A stretch of 38,162 bases of DNA from Desulfobulbaceae bacterium (GTDB taxonomy: Bacteria > Desulfobacterota > Desulfobulbia > Desulfobulbales > Desulfocapsaceae). The stretch lies in the NCBI GenBank assembly GCA_019163335.1, contig JAFLKM010000015.1, forward strand, positions 1 through 38,162, read 5' to 3'. A model generated the notes under the pieces. It saw only the letters and a list, made by a program, of their open reading frames with translations. It searched no databases and was not told where the DNA came from. Below, one piece after another: positions 38,082 to 38,162 of this stretch (position 1 is the stretch's first letter; each line of letters opens with the position of its first letter). The position numbers and the translations under genes are program-made.

Positions 38082-38162
38082 AATTTGTCCACATTTGTCC
38101 ACATTGGTTTTTGTGGACATTGCTGGTTGTCCCGGGTTGTTTTTTTTATAGAGGTGTGGCCG
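38082..38162. repeat. 82-bp direct repeat, right copy (probable P' arm), ends with window
   Basis: Identical to 2299-2380 except for one fewer T. It includes two TTTGTCCACA units and inverted GTGGACAT. The octamer GTCCACAT is also found at 37918-37925 in the end of integrase B. The match runs to the last base of the window, so the true end of the repeat is not seen. Confidence 0.9.

Overview
The window holds one essentially complete, temperate, lambda-like siphophage genome (about 2.3-38.1 kb), preceded by the 3' end of a second, related element (1-2.25 kb). The host is a diderm (Gram-negative) bacterium, because the lysis module encodes an inner/outer-membrane spanin pair with a lipobox. The tRNA 3' ends at both junctions encode CCA. 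GC content is moderately high. A desulfobacterial or other proteobacterial host is possible, but I cannot prove it from the sequence.

Layout. (i) 1-2251 (+): C-terminal end of a repressor, a start-less zinc-motif reading frame, a zinc-ribbon membrane protein, tyrosine integrase A and the 3' half of tRNA-Gln(CTG). (ii) 2258-2380: terminator and an 82-bp direct repeat with integrase arm-like motifs. (iii) 2391-8125 (-): tail fibre, collagen-like fibre, fibre-associated protein and the lysis cassette (small membrane proteins, holin, GH19 endolysin, nested Rz/Rz1). (iv) 8165-21293 (-): tail tip and hub proteins, two paralogous tip-region proteins, tape measure, tail chaperone with frameshift extension, two paralogous tail tube proteins, tail terminator and connectors. 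(v) 21358-28468 (-): protease-capsid fusion, portal, connector, GpA-type large terminase and small terminase, plus an antisense hicA remnant. (vi) 28497-33630 (-): accessory Cys-rich proteins, CHC2/TOPRIM primase, an iteron-rich putative origin, and a P4/D5-type helicase. (vii) 33759-36125 (-, with one + gene): a displaced gpZ/gp10-like gene, small genes, a ribbon-helix-helix-like protein, a DUF2513-like gene and a Cro-like regulator. (viii) 36138-38162 (+): short CI-like repressor, its -1-frame zinc-motif extension, integrase B, 3' half of tRNA-Arg(CCT), terminator and the second copy of the direct repeat.

How it fits together. Late genes form one long leftward transcription unit with many 1-4 nt start/stop overlaps. 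Lysogeny genes read rightward from a very compact cro/cI divergence at about 36.13 kb. The two most striking features are these. First, in both lysogeny modules a repressor without an S24 peptidase domain ends on an A9/A10 run. After it, the -1 frame (with no usual start codon) encodes a conserved H-x2-C-x6-C-x10-C domain that runs into a conserved G10/G11 tract, where the -1 frame again continues into similar residues. This looks like a doubly slippage-controlled or phase-variable repressor extension. Second, the two integrases are almost identical over their first ~50 residues (arm-binding region) and share the same 82-bp arm repeat. They differ in the catalytic/core-binding part and sit beside different tRNA targets (Gln-CTG and Arg-CCT). 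This suggests modular exchange of integration-site specificity, or a tandem prophage or assembly junction.
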